A stretch of 64,000 nt of DNA from JAEUOS01 sp031423955 (GTDB lineage: Bacteria > Pseudomonadota > Gammaproteobacteria > Burkholderiales > JAEUOS01): the NCBI GenBank assembly GCA_031423955.1, contig JANPGJ010000036.1:12581-76580 (forward strand). The letters run 5' to 3'. The notes beneath the pieces are model-generated. The model ran no database searches. It was given only the letters and a program-made list of their open reading frames with translations, and was not told the DNA's origin. Positions 26,319 to 34,626 of the stretch are shown here, piece by piece. Position 1 is the stretch's first letter. Each line of letters begins with the position of its first letter. Made by a program: the position numbers and the translations under genes.

Positions 26319-27059
26319 TCAGTTGATGATGGTTCCGCCGCCACAGTTGCCGCCAATGGCGCCACCGGGCGCGGCAGTCTGGCCATTGTTCCAGGGGCTA
26401 GAAACCGGAGGGCCTACAGCGGGAGTCGAGGCGCAGTTGGCTTGCGTCACCGGAGTTGCCCCGGCGGGCGCCCATGTGCTGAAGCGGAAATTGCCGGTGT
26501 AAGGATTGCCATCATCCATCTTGGTATCGATCTCCGCCATCACATTCGACGGAATCTGGTTACCGGTCTTGACGTTGGTACGTGCGGCAGGAAGCGTGAT
26601 GGCGAACGCTGTACCGTTAAAGTTTGCGAGCACGTTGTCGGTGACCAATTGGAGCACACCGCCATAGACGTTGGTCGGACTATTGGCTGAGCTCGAAGCA
26701 ACTTGCGCCACAGTACAAGTCGAGCAAGAAAGAAAGCCGGTTGCCGTCAGGTTCTGGAAAGCGCTTGACGAATCGGTCAGAGCGATCTGGCCGTTACCGC
26801 CCGCGGCGCCGTCAGTCGATGCCAGAACGCCATTGCCGACCAGCGCAACCTGCGCGGTACCAATGTCCCCCGGCACCAGCCGGAACCGGTCCTGGAACGC
26901 AAAGTACGCCGCGCGCACCCCGTTCTGCTGGTCAATCACGTTACGCACCCGCGCCCCTTGAATCAACTCCTGGCCGCGCAAAATACCGCCCAAAAGCAGG
27001 CCGATAATCACCAGTACGATTGCGATTTCGACCAACGTGAAACCTTGTTGCTTGCGCAT
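26319..27059 (-). CDS. type IV pilin-like protein (prepilin N-terminal methylation motif)
   Basis: 246 aa from the ATG at 27059 with GGAGG 6-10 nt upstream. The N-terminus MRKQQG|FTLVEIAIVLVIIGLLL is a class III leader: cleavage by prepilin peptidase after Gly, N-methylated Phe, Glu at +5, then the hydrophobic stalk. FQDRFRLVPGDIGTA (about 53-67) is the conserved pattern of this subfamily. Two Cys pairs lie in the globular domain. It is separate from the msh operon but has a full-consensus sigma-54 promoter 80 bp upstream, so it could be the regulated (major) pilin. No terminator is visible downstream. Confidence 0.88.
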   Translation of the reverse strand: MRKQQGFTLVEIAIVLVIIGLLLGGILRGQELIQGARVRNVIDQQNGVRAAYFAFQDRFRLVPGDIGTAQVALVGNGVLASTDGAAGGNGQIALTDSSSAFQNLTATGFLSCSTCTVAQVASSSANSPTNVYGGVLQLVTDNVLANFNGTAFAITLPAARTNVKTGNQIPSNVMAEIDTKMDDGNPYTGNFRFSTWAPAGATPVTQANCASTPAVGPPVSSPWNNGQTAAPGGAIGGNCGGGTIIN

Positions 27060-27140
27060 TTTGCCTCCGTTAATTGACCAGCTCGGTATTTGTGGTGTTG
27101 CAGCTTGATGCGATGTATCTCGCAATCGAGACGTGGATGT

Positions 27141-27156
27141 TGCAAGGCTTGTGCCA
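27141..27156 (-). promoter_or_regulatory. sigma-54 promoter (full consensus) of the pilin-like gene
   Basis: The minus strand reads TGGCAC - AAGCC - TTGCA, identical to the -24/-12 consensus at all 11 fixed positions and with exact spacing. The start point would be near 27130, giving a 70-nt leader before the ATG at 27059. Confidence 0.75.
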
Positions 27157-27212
27157 TTGCCAAATCATCGAGCAGGCCGCGGTTCTACCCGCATATTCGG
27201 CGCAGGGGGCGC

Positions 27213-27226
27213 AATCGGCGCCGCAT
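27213..27226 (-). promoter_or_regulatory. shared motif copy 2 (candidate enhancer site)
   Basis: On the minus strand ATGCGGCGCCGATT, 11 of 14 positions identical to the copy at 26256-26269. It lies about 83-96 bp upstream of the predicted sigma-54 start of the pilin-like gene, in the same orientation as copy 1. Confidence 0.25.
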
Positions 27227-27305
27227 AGGCGGGTTTTGTCGCTGACGACTGCCGATCCTGCGACATTGGGTGTCGAAATATCGTCAGGTGCCGCCTGCGG
27301 TGGCG

Positions 27306-28034
27306 CTAAGGATCACCCTGGCCGATCTCCTTCATGCGCGACGCGAGAAAGCGGAATTCCGCCGGGTCGGTGACCTGACCGCTTTCCAGTAGCGCTCCCA
27401 GCAACACCCGCGCGGCAGCCTGTTCATTCATGTCGGCCAACAGCAGAATCTCCATTTGCCTGGCCCACGCCGGTACCGCGGGACCGGTCGCATACAAGCG
27501 CAAGCTGCGGGCATATTCGCGCGCCAATCCAAGGTCGCGCAGGCGATGCCGGGCGACGTAGGCAGCATGCGCCAAGGCCGCCCAGCGACGGTTTGGGTCG
27601 GCGCGAAACTGTCGATGGACGAATTCGAGCATCAGCCGTTGCCGCTGCGGATCCGGCACTTCGCCGTAGAGTCTGCTGGCGGCCAGCAGCGGATAGGGGC
27701 CGCGCGGGTCCAGTTCGAGGATGCGCTCCAGCCAGCGAATCACCATCGCGTAATCGAGACTGGCAAATGGAATCGACAGCCCCGGCTGGTTGTCATGCGA
27801 TTGCAACAGCAGATTCATGACTTTCGCCGCCGGCAGCGGATCGCCAAGGCTGGCGACCATGATCGTGGTGACCGCAGGGGGCGGCCTCAGATCAGCCGCT
27901 GTCGGCGCGGCGCGCGGGGCCAGCGTTGCGAGGCACAGTTGCGCGGCCAGGGCTGCAACAAACACCAGCCAGGCCATCGCCGGCACCCGGGAAAGTGCGC
28001 GCAGGTCACGTCGGTATCTCACCCAGTCAAACAT
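27306..28034 (-). CDS. hypothetical membrane-anchored protein
   Basis: 242 aa, not recognised. One transmembrane helix near the N-terminus (AMAWLVFVAALAAQLCLATLA, about 19-39) is followed by a Pro-rich linker and a helical, Arg/Leu-rich domain resembling TPR-like hairpins (WAALAHAAYVARHRLRDLGLAREYARSL). It overlaps the ABC permease gene by 8 bp, so it is co-translated with it and may be an accessory subunit. The first residues MFDWVRYRRDLRAL are basic, predicting an N-in, C-periplasmic orientation. Confidence 0.7.
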   Translation of the reverse strand: MFDWVRYRRDLRALSRVPAMAWLVFVAALAAQLCLATLAPRAAPTAADLRPPPAVTTIMVASLGDPLPAAKVMNLLLQSHDNQPGLSIPFASLDYAMVIRWLERILELDPRGPYPLLAASRLYGEVPDPQRQRLMLEFVHRQFRADPNRRWAALAHAAYVARHRLRDLGLAREYARSLRLYATGPAVPAWARQMEILLLADMNEQAAARVLLGALLESGQVTDPAEFRFLASRMKEIGQGDP

Positions 28035-28857
28035 TCTTGCGCATCAGATCGATCAGGCCGGCAGCCAGCAGCAGGACTATATAGGCCAGACTTTGCAACG
28101 CGATCAGCCGAAGATCGGCGAATGGCAAAGCGTCGCCGGTCAGCCAGTCCGTACGGGTGAAAAGGTCGAGGCGCGGCAATATCGCTGCAATCGCCTGCAA
28201 ACCCAGGTTCGCGGCCTGGAAGCCGGCGGATTCGACCGGTGCGACGCTGCTCGATCCGATTGCCAGCAAGGCGCCGATACTTCGCGACAAGGCATAGAAC
28301 GCGGCGCTGGCCGCCAGGCTGCCCACAACATGCGTGAAGGTCAGGGCACACATCAGGCTGGCGCTGGCCATCAGCATCAACTCCAGCGCCAGCGACAGGG
28401 TCCACACTGCTACCGCCGGCAAGGGTGCCGATGCCGACAGCGGAAGCGCGAACAACACCGCCAGCACCACTGCCGCCGCGGCGCAACCAAGCCATTTGCC
28501 CAGCAGATATCCGCCGCGCGGCAATGGCAGGGAAAAGATCAGCTCCAGGCTCTTGTCGTTGTGTTCCCGCACCACCGAGGCGATGGCGAAACTCGAAAGC
28601 AGGAATACCGCCGTCAGCCGGTAAAGCGCCGCCAGCGTCGCGGCGCGGATGCCGTGCGAATCGACGAGGGCGAGCATGTCGGTGAATTGCCCGAGGCAGA
28701 CGCCAAGTGCAATCGCAATCACCGCCGCCAGCGCAATCCTGCTGTGCAACGCCTCGAGCAAGGTGTAGCGCGCGATGGTGATGATCGCGCGCAGTTGCGC
28801 CGCGCCGCTACTGCGAATTACGGCCGCCGTCGGCGCCGGCGGTTGGGTGGTGGTCAT
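28027..28857 (-). CDS. ABC-2-type transporter permease
   Basis: 276 aa from the ATG at 28857. Six hydrophobic segments are visible, with the typical ABC-2 motif region EHNDKSLELIFSLPLPRGGYLLGKWLGC between helices 2 and 3, where gene products of the NosY/GldF type carry the coupling sequence. No ATPase is adjacent; the likely partner is the interrupted ATPase gene at 46233-46967, on the other side of the pilus operon. It is divergent from the sensor kinase gene. Substrate unknown. Confidence 0.82.
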   Translation of the reverse strand: MTTTQPPAPTAAVIRSSGAAQLRAIITIARYTLLEALHSRIALAAVIAIALGVCLGQFTDMLALVDSHGIRAATLAALYRLTAVFLLSSFAIASVVREHNDKSLELIFSLPLPRGGYLLGKWLGCAAAAVVLAVLFALPLSASAPLPAVAVWTLSLALELMLMASASLMCALTFTHVVGSLAASAAFYALSRSIGALLAIGSSSVAPVESAGFQAANLGLQAIAAILPRLDLFTRTDWLTGDALPFADLRLIALQSLAYIVLLLAAGLIDLMRKNV

Positions 28858-28992
28858 GCCGGGCGCCTGAGCGCAGAGCGCATGACGGTGAACCAGAGTG
28901 ACGGCAAGTAGGCGCGCAAATGCATCGGGAGTGCTAAAGGCATCGGAAGGAATCGAAGGAATCGCCCTTGCAGGCCTTATTATGCGCCGACC

Positions 28993-30780
28993 ATGATTTT
29001 GAAGCTCAAGCGTTCGCGCGACCTGCTGCTGATACTGGCGATCGCGCTGCTGTTTGCCGGCGAAAGCGCGTATCTGGGCGCGACCTGGCGACAACCGCTG
29101 TTTTTCGCGCATCTCGGCGCGTTTTTGTTGTGGCAGCCGCTGGTCGCAGGCAGTCGGCGCATGTCGATGCGCGAGGCGCTGTTGGTGGCGGGCGGCGCGG
29201 CGCTGGCGACGGCTTTTCTGACGCCGTGGATCATGCTGATATGGACTGCGCTGGTCACCGCGCTGGTCGGCGGACGCGTACTGGAAGGTGGCGCGCGTGA
29301 GCAGCGCTGGTTCTACCTCACTGTCCTGTTCACCTTGTTCGCCTTCCTGTTCACCGCAGTGTTGCCCGATCTGCTGCCGACGGCGTTGCGTGAGGCGGCG
29401 ATCGCGCCGGCGGCGCGTCGCTGGATTGAAATCGGACTCGGCGGCGCGCTGGCGGGGCTTACGGTAGCCGCCTGGCGCATCAGGCCGGACGCCACTTCCT
29501 TGCTGCCGCCTTCGGGTGCGTATGACCTGATCCACAGCATCTGGCTGCTGCTGCTGCTGCTGCTGGTCAGCTTCTTCGGCATCGCGCTGATGACCCTTGC
29601 GCAGCGCGGTTACCTGGCCAGCATCGCCATCACCCTGTTGAGCGTTGCCGCGCTCCTGCTGGCCGCCGATGTCCTGTGGCGGCGCGCACCCGATGGCGAC
29701 TCGCGTGCTGGCGGCCTGGCACTGCTTTTCTCGCGTTATTTGCTGTCTTACGGGATTCCCTATGAAGTGTGGCTTGAACGACTGGCGCGACTCGGTCGTG
29801 ACGAGAGCGACGCCACGCGGTTTTTCGAGGCTGCGATGCGCTCGCTGGGCCGGTTGACCGCCCTGCAGGGTGCGCGCTGGCGCGGCGCGGGATTGTCAGG
29901 CGAACTTGGCATGACCGGTGGCGGCCACCAGGAATCGATCGTCGTGCCGCTGCAAAATGATCCCGGCGCCAGTATCGAAGTCGAGTTGCGCACGCCGCAC
30001 CAGCTGTCGCCGGCGTTGGTGTGGCACCTCAAGCTGCTGTTGCAGATCGCCGTGCAGTTCTATGCCGCGAAGGCGCGCGAGCAACGGCTGCGCGACCAGC
30101 AATATCTGCGTGCGGTGCATGAGACCGGCGCCCGTGTCACGCATGACGTGAAGAACCTGCTGCAGTCGCTCGATGGCCTGATCGGTGCGGCACTTGTGCT
30201 TGACGACGATGGCCGCGTGCGGCAACTGGTGCAGCGGCAGCTGCCGGAAATCTCGCGCCGGCTGGCGCAAACCCTGGACAAGCTGCAGCAGCCCGGCGGC
30301 GATACACGGGACCAGAGGAGCCTCTATGCGTGGTGGTCGGAATTGCGTACGCAATACGCGGCGCGGAGTGTCGCCTTCGATGACGCCGGTGCAGAGGATG
30401 ATGTTCCGGTTCCGGCCGCGTTGTTCGCAAGCGCAGCCGACAACCTGCTGCAGAACGCTTTGCAAAAACGCAAAACGGAAGCGGGCATTGCGATTCGTGC
30501 GGCCGTCACTGCGCTCGATGGCGCCGTCGTATTCGCCGTCGAGGACTCCGGTAGTCCGATCGCAGCTGAACTGGCCGAAAGGCTGTTGGCCGGCCCGGTG
30601 ACCTCGAGCAACGGCCTGGGTATCGGGCTGTACCAGGTGGCGCGCCAGGCTGACGCAGCCGGAATGCGATTTCGGCTGGCCGAAAATCGCGCAGGCTGCG
30701 TGCGCTTCGAACTCGTCATGCGTCCCGCGGACGCCGACCTTGTCAGCGCAGGCGCAACCCGGACTGGATCATCCGGCTGA
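28993..30780 (+). CDS. membrane sensor histidine kinase (PrsK-like architecture)
   Basis: 595 aa. Seven or eight transmembrane helices occupy residues 9-230, including a poly-Leu helix encoded by a (CTG)7 run. A GAF-like segment follows (about 265-365), then the H-box HETGARVTHDVKNLLQSL with the phosphoacceptor His near 384, and a HATPase domain with N-box NLLQNAL (about 478) and G-box GLGIGLYQVAR. This resembles PrsK, the kinase that with the sigma-54 regulator PrsR controls PEP-CTERM/EPS genes, but identity is inferred. The likely partner regulator is at 44791-46236. Its 3' end overlaps the convergent prepilin gene by 38 bp. Confidence 0.87.
   Translation: MILKLKRSRDLLLILAIALLFAGESAYLGATWRQPLFFAHLGAFLLWQPLVAGSRRMSMREALLVAGGAALATAFLTPWIMLIWTALVTALVGGRVLEGGAREQRWFYLTVLFTLFAFLFTAVLPDLLPTALREAAIAPAARRWIEIGLGGALAGLTVAAWRIRPDATSLLPPSGAYDLIHSIWLLLLLLLVSFFGIALMTLAQRGYLASIAITLLSVAALLLAADVLWRRAPDGDSRAGGLALLFSRYLLSYGIPYEVWLERLARLGRDESDATRFFEAAMRSLGRLTALQGARWRGAGLSGELGMTGGGHQESIVVPLQNDPGASIEVELRTPHQLSPALVWHLKLLLQIAVQFYAAKAREQRLRDQQYLRAVHETGARVTHDVKNLLQSLDGLIGAALVLDDDGRVRQLVQRQLPEISRRLAQTLDKLQQPGGDTRDQRSLYAWWSELRTQYAARSVAFDDAGAEDDVPVPAALFASAADNLLQNALQKRKTEAGIAIRAAVTALDGAVVFAVEDSGSPIAAELAERLLAGPVTSSNGLGIGLYQVARQADAAGMRFRLAENRAGCVRFELVMRPADADLVSAGATRTGSSG
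29545..29565 (+). repeat. (CTG)7 microsatellite in the kinase gene
   Basis: Seven perfect CTG units encode a Leu run in a transmembrane helix of the sensor kinase. Changes in repeat number would keep the frame and alter helix length. Confidence 0.8.
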
Positions 30781-31669
30781 CCAGCGTATTGGCGCCGATG
30801 AACACGACTTGGTCATCAAAGTAGCAGAGATTGGCACCGCCGTTGTCGGAGCAGCCGGCGGGAGTGTTGTCAAGCGGAGGCCGTACGATGAACGGGTTTG
30901 CAGCGAGTCTGGCGCCGGCGGCGATAGTGCCGAGCGCGGGTCCGTTCAATGCTTCGTCGGTCCCGCCTGCCGGCACCGGGTAGGCAGTACCGTCCTGCGC
31001 GGTGCCGCCAGCACGGTTCGGCCCATGCGACAGCACGACCGCTACCGCGCCGGAAGCCGGCACGACGGTTGAATTCATCAGGTATACCGAGCCAGGCCGG
31101 CCGGCTTGACCATCGCGCACCGGGATGTCGCCGGTGTCGGCAATCTCGAACGTACAACTGTTTGGATTGGAAGTCGTCGAGGTGCACCCGGCGGGCACGC
31201 CGCCCGGTGTGCAGCCAGCGAGCGCGGTTGGTGGCACGGCGAGATTGAATCCGGCGGTGGTGCCGCAAATCCAGTTGGGGTCGGTACCGCTACGCGTGAA
31301 CTCGCCGCTGACGCGGTAGCGAAAGCGGGTGCCCCAATAGTCGGTCTGCTGTACGCCAAGTGTGACCCAGGGCAGGAAACCTTCATAGATACCGCCGGCG
31401 CAGCCGATGGTGGGCGTTGCGCCACTTGCATTGCGGTCTTCCACGCCGTCACCGGTTCGATCCGGGCACGGCAGCCTGCCGTTGATCGCGGCGAATGACA
31501 GCAGTGCGTCGCGCGCCGCATCAAGCCGCTCCTGGTTGGAATTGGTCTGCGAAATCTGGAACATGCGGTTTACCGGTCCCAGGGCACCCACCAGTACCAG
31601 TCCGATCACCAGCATCACGATGGCGATTTCGGTCAAGGTGAAGCCGGATTGCAAATCGCGTCGCGTCAT
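30743..31669 (-). CDS. prepilin-like protein (MSHA/type II minor pilin type)
   Basis: 308 aa. The leader MTRRDLQSG|FTLTEIAIVMLVIGLVLVG is a class III prepilin signal with Glu at +5. The globular part holds LPCPDRTGDG and a Cys/Gly/Pro-rich region, as in MshD-like or other minor pilins. It overlaps the preceding gene by 4 bp (ATGA) and is the last gene of the msh operon. Its 3' end overlaps the end of the opposing kinase gene by 38 bp, so no room remains for a terminator. Confidence 0.87.
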   Translation of the reverse strand: MTRRDLQSGFTLTEIAIVMLVIGLVLVGALGPVNRMFQISQTNSNQERLDAARDALLSFAAINGRLPCPDRTGDGVEDRNASGATPTIGCAGGIYEGFLPWVTLGVQQTDYWGTRFRYRVSGEFTRSGTDPNWICGTTAGFNLAVPPTALAGCTPGGVPAGCTSTTSNPNSCTFEIADTGDIPVRDGQAGRPGSVYLMNSTVVPASGAVAVVLSHGPNRAGGTAQDGTAYPVPAGGTDEALNGPALGTIAAGARLAANPFIVRPPLDNTPAGCSDNGGANLCYFDDQVVFIGANTLVSRMIQSGLRLR

Positions 31670-33240
31670 GGCGCCACCACCAATGTCTTGTCGTTGTAGC
31701 TGCGTGTCAGGGCGGTTGTCGGGGCATCAAAGCGGTTGTCGGTCGCAGTGTTGTTGGTGTTTTCGACGCTGTCCAGATAGTTGGCGAGAATGGCGAGGTT
31801 GGCCCCGGTGCGCGACTGCGCTGCGCCGCGCGAGGCGGCGAACGGCGCCGCGACGATCGGCGCGCCGGCACCAATCACGATAGCACGCGCGTCCGCCACC
31901 GCGCCGGCAGCCAGACGGACCCCGGTGGCGCCGCCGCAGTTCGCGCTGCCGCTTGCGGCCGGTGTCGGTTGCGTGCAATCGGGCGCCACGTTGTAGATGA
32001 GGTAATCACCCCAGGAATTGGCATTGAACCATCCTTGTACGAGACTGGAAAACTCCGGATGCGTGCATGGATTGGGGTTCGGCGGCACCGATACCAGGGT
32101 AGTGGCCACGGTCGGTGCCAGGCCGATGGTGGTCCCGTTCTCGCATTGGCCGCGAAGTCTCGGTGTCAATGTTAATTGCGAAAGTGGTGCGGCAAAAGGG
32201 AAAAAGCGGTTGCTCGCATAATAGGTGCGCAGCGCGTCGGCGATATGTTGGGTCGCGCGGCGCTCGGCGACCTCCATCAGTTCGTCGATGGTGACGTACA
32301 CGATGCGATCATTGCACTGGTAAGGCTGCGTAAACGACGGATCGTTGGCACTGACCTGGGAGGGTGGAGCGCATTGAATGAAACTCAACCCGACATTGTT
32401 GGGCCAGTTGAAGCGCGCATTGTCGTAGGTCCCGGGGACGCACGGTCGGGTGCAGGCCGCAGTGACTGTGACGGTATCAAGATAGGCGGCGGGGCCGGAA
32501 AGAGTGGTGCCTGGCCGCGCCTGGCCGCCCAGCGGCGGGCCGGGCAGCAAAAGCACGAATGCCGCGCGGTCGGTCAGCAGGTTGCCCTTGTAGTCGCGCA
32601 CCGTCAGCCATGGAAACGGTTGCGTCACAGTGGCGCTGCCGCAAGTACCGGGCGCATAGGTGGTGTTGAGCAATCCCGGGTTCAGCGCCCTGACGCAGGT
32701 ACTGGGGGCCAGATTCACCGACATCGCATACCACGGCACGTTACCGGCCGGGTCGGATTGCGCGCTCGACCCGAACATTCCCAGGCCCAGGGTTGCCCAC
32801 GGCAGGCGGCCGAAACAGCGGGTGCCGGCGTTTGGTGTGGCTCCCATCACCGGAAGCGCCGCTCCGGCAACCCAGGTCGACAAGGCGCAGGCGTTGAAGT
32901 TGCCGTCGTAGTTCGCGGGGGCCTCCGCGGGATCGAGAAAATCGGGTGTCGGCAATTGGCCGGGCCGGACCACATTGGCGACGGTCATCGCCATTGATGC
33001 ACCGATAATCGCGTCGCGCGCCTCCTTGAGCGCCTGATCAGGCGCTCGAACGACGCTGATCGCCCTGGACGAGCCCAGCATGCGCAACCCAAGCCAGGAG
33101 CCGGTGATCACCAGCAGCAATGCGAACAGCAACAGGATCGCGCCGCGCTGGCGATTCAGGCGCGCGGGCTCCCGCTTTCGGCCGGACGGTTTGATTGCCA
33201 TTTGCATGGAGCCGCAATTTTCGCGCCAATCGAATCGCAT
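31666..33240 (-). CDS. large prepilin-like/PilX-like protein of the msh operon
   Basis: 524 aa, not clearly assigned. After a basic n-region, NRQRG|AILLLFALLLVITGSWLGLRML looks like a PilX- or MshP-type leader: Gly before the hydrophobic stalk, but no Glu at +5. The remaining 450 residues are a Cys-rich secreted domain (about 14 Cys, several in pairs) with VAERRATQHIADALRTYYASNRFFPF in the middle. Its place between mshK and the last prepilin suggests a pilus tip or minor pilin role, where MshO/P/Q-type proteins are usually encoded. The start is uncertain; ATGs at 33207 and 33201 are alternatives. Confidence 0.75.
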   Translation of the reverse strand: MRFDWRENCGSMQMAIKPSGRKREPARLNRQRGAILLLFALLLVITGSWLGLRMLGSSRAISVVRAPDQALKEARDAIIGASMAMTVANVVRPGQLPTPDFLDPAEAPANYDGNFNACALSTWVAGAALPVMGATPNAGTRCFGRLPWATLGLGMFGSSAQSDPAGNVPWYAMSVNLAPSTCVRALNPGLLNTTYAPGTCGSATVTQPFPWLTVRDYKGNLLTDRAAFVLLLPGPPLGGQARPGTTLSGPAAYLDTVTVTAACTRPCVPGTYDNARFNWPNNVGLSFIQCAPPSQVSANDPSFTQPYQCNDRIVYVTIDELMEVAERRATQHIADALRTYYASNRFFPFAAPLSQLTLTPRLRGQCENGTTIGLAPTVATTLVSVPPNPNPCTHPEFSSLVQGWFNANSWGDYLIYNVAPDCTQPTPAASGSANCGGATGVRLAAGAVADARAIVIGAGAPIVAAPFAASRGAAQSRTGANLAILANYLDSVENTNNTATDNRFDAPTTALTRSYNDKTLVVAP

Positions 33241-33277
33241 TTTCCGGGCCCGCGGTCAACTGCGGTGATCGCCGGCG

Positions 33278-33982
33278 CTAACGACGCGGGTCGGGTGCAG
33301 CCATTGGCGGTGGAAGTATCGGCCCGCCGGGTGCCGCCGGCTTGGCGACCGCGGGCTTTGCCGGCGTCGCAGGCTTCGGCCCGCTGCCCGCCTTGCCGCG
33401 GCCACCTGCGCGGCGCGGCCTTTTTGCCTTGATCGCCTTGACCTTCGCCTCCGCTGCGGCACGCTCTGCGAAACCGCTTCCAAACGTTACCGGCAAGCCC
33501 GCTTCGCGCGTCACGCTGCCGCGGCGACCTGGCAAATCGTAGATTTCGCCGACTTCACCTGTTGAAAGGTCGACAGTCTGTCCGGGCTTCGCCAGACTTG
33601 ACTTGCCGTCGCTGCGGGTGATGCGCACGCGACCGTCGGCCAGGCCGGTGATCTTCAGCCCCGAGAGGTCTTGGCCGGGTGCCAGTACACGGCCATTGAT
33701 AACCGGAATCGGGGTGCCGCCTGGGCCCGAAATCAGGCCGCTCACGATGACCTTTTGTGGCCCCGCGATCTCGGCAGCAGCAGGCGGACGCTCGCGATTG
33801 CGTTCGCGTTCAAGTTGCTCACGCTCCGGTGCCGAGAAAAACAGCTTCCCGAGTTCCGGTGCGGGTGCGGGAGCGGTTGCCGCTGCAACTGCGGCCGCCG
33901 CGCCGCCCTGGGCATTTGCATTCGCCGCCCACAGGAGCAGCATCGCCGCGCAAGTAGCCACGGAACGTGCGTTGTTGCTCAT
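33278..33982 (-). CDS. mshK: MshK-like pilus biogenesis protein
   Basis: 234 aa with a signal peptide (MLLLWAANANA). The LGKLFFSAPEREQLERERNR segment and following VSGLISGPGGTPIPVINGRVLAPGQ beta region are the features of MshK/pilus assembly proteins of this position. The C-terminal third is a Lys/Ala/Pro-rich tail. It overlaps mshJ by 4 bp. The role is presumably in the inner-membrane-to-secretin alignment complex. Confidence 0.7.
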   Translation of the reverse strand: MSNNARSVATCAAMLLLWAANANAQGGAAAAVAAATAPAPAPELGKLFFSAPEREQLERERNRERPPAAAEIAGPQKVIVSGLISGPGGTPIPVINGRVLAPGQDLSGLKITGLADGRVRITRSDGKSSLAKPGQTVDLSTGEVGEIYDLPGRRGSVTREAGLPVTFGSGFAERAAAEAKVKAIKAKRPRRAGGRGKAGSGPKPATPAKPAVAKPAAPGGPILPPPMAAPDPRR

Positions 33983-34626
33983 GATGGCTTGGCCGCTGCG
34001 GCTGGCAGAGTAGATTCGACCGGCACCCGCACGCCGGTCAAGGTGGTCCAGTCAAGCTGGCACTCGCCCCTCAGGTTGGCGGTGGCTGCAAGAGTGTCAG
34101 CCGGATCAGCCGGTCTGGCGGCGGCACGCTGCAAGGTGCAGGTGCGTACTTCGAAAACACCGATTGGCGGGGTGCGCAGGCGCGCAAGAATTTGCAGCAG
34201 GTCGCCTTCGTGCACCAGGCCGAACTCGAGCTTCATGCTGCTCGATTCGAAGCGCAGACCGGGCGCCGGTTCCGGCAGCGCCGGATTCGGCAGCCGGGCA
34301 GCGACGCTGTAGACCAGCCGCGGCAGGCGCAGGTCGTCGCGAATCGCCGCGAGTCGTTCGATCCAGGCGAGCCGGTTCTCGTTGCCGAGCGCGCCAATTG
34401 ATTGCAGCGTGTTGTAGCGCGTCAGATAGGCATCGATCTCAAGCCGTTCGCCGTAAACGCTGCCGAGTCGCTGGCGGGTGTCGAGCGCCTGTGCCTTGAC
34501 TTGCGCCACCCCAATCTCGACGGTGCGGTGGCGGTCGATGCCGTAGAGCGCGGCCGCCACGCCGGCGCCGGCTAGCAGCAGTGCGCCCAGAACGGCCCAA
34601 CGAACCTGGGCGAACGCGGTTTTCAC
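33979..34626 (-). CDS. mshJ: MshJ/PilO-like pilus assembly protein
   Basis: 215 aa. A single N-terminal transmembrane helix (AVLGALLLAGAGVAAALYGI) is followed by a short coiled-coil region and a PilO-like alpha/beta domain. By position (ATGA-coupled to both mshI and mshK) it corresponds to MshJ, the PilO equivalent of the alignment complex. Sequence similarity alone is weak, so the call rests on architecture plus operon position. Confidence 0.7.
   Translation of the reverse strand: MKTAFAQVRWAVLGALLLAGAGVAAALYGIDRHRTVEIGVAQVKAQALDTRQRLGSVYGERLEIDAYLTRYNTLQSIGALGNENRLAWIERLAAIRDDLRLPRLVYSVAARLPNPALPEPAPGLRFESSSMKLEFGLVHEGDLLQILARLRTPPIGVFEVRTCTLQRAAARPADPADTLAATANLRGECQLDWTTLTGVRVPVESTLPAAAAKPS

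Noticed and set aside
28957..28972. Sigma-54-like element (AGGAAT-N5-TTGCA) before the sensor kinase
   Set aside because: Only 8/11 positions match, and the start would leave a leader of about 9 nt without a ribosome site before the ATG at 28993.
28858..29535. N-terminal extension of the ABC permease frame to 29535
   Set aside because: The extra 226 codons are Arg/Gln-rich shadow of the kinase gene; the permease starts naturally at 28857.
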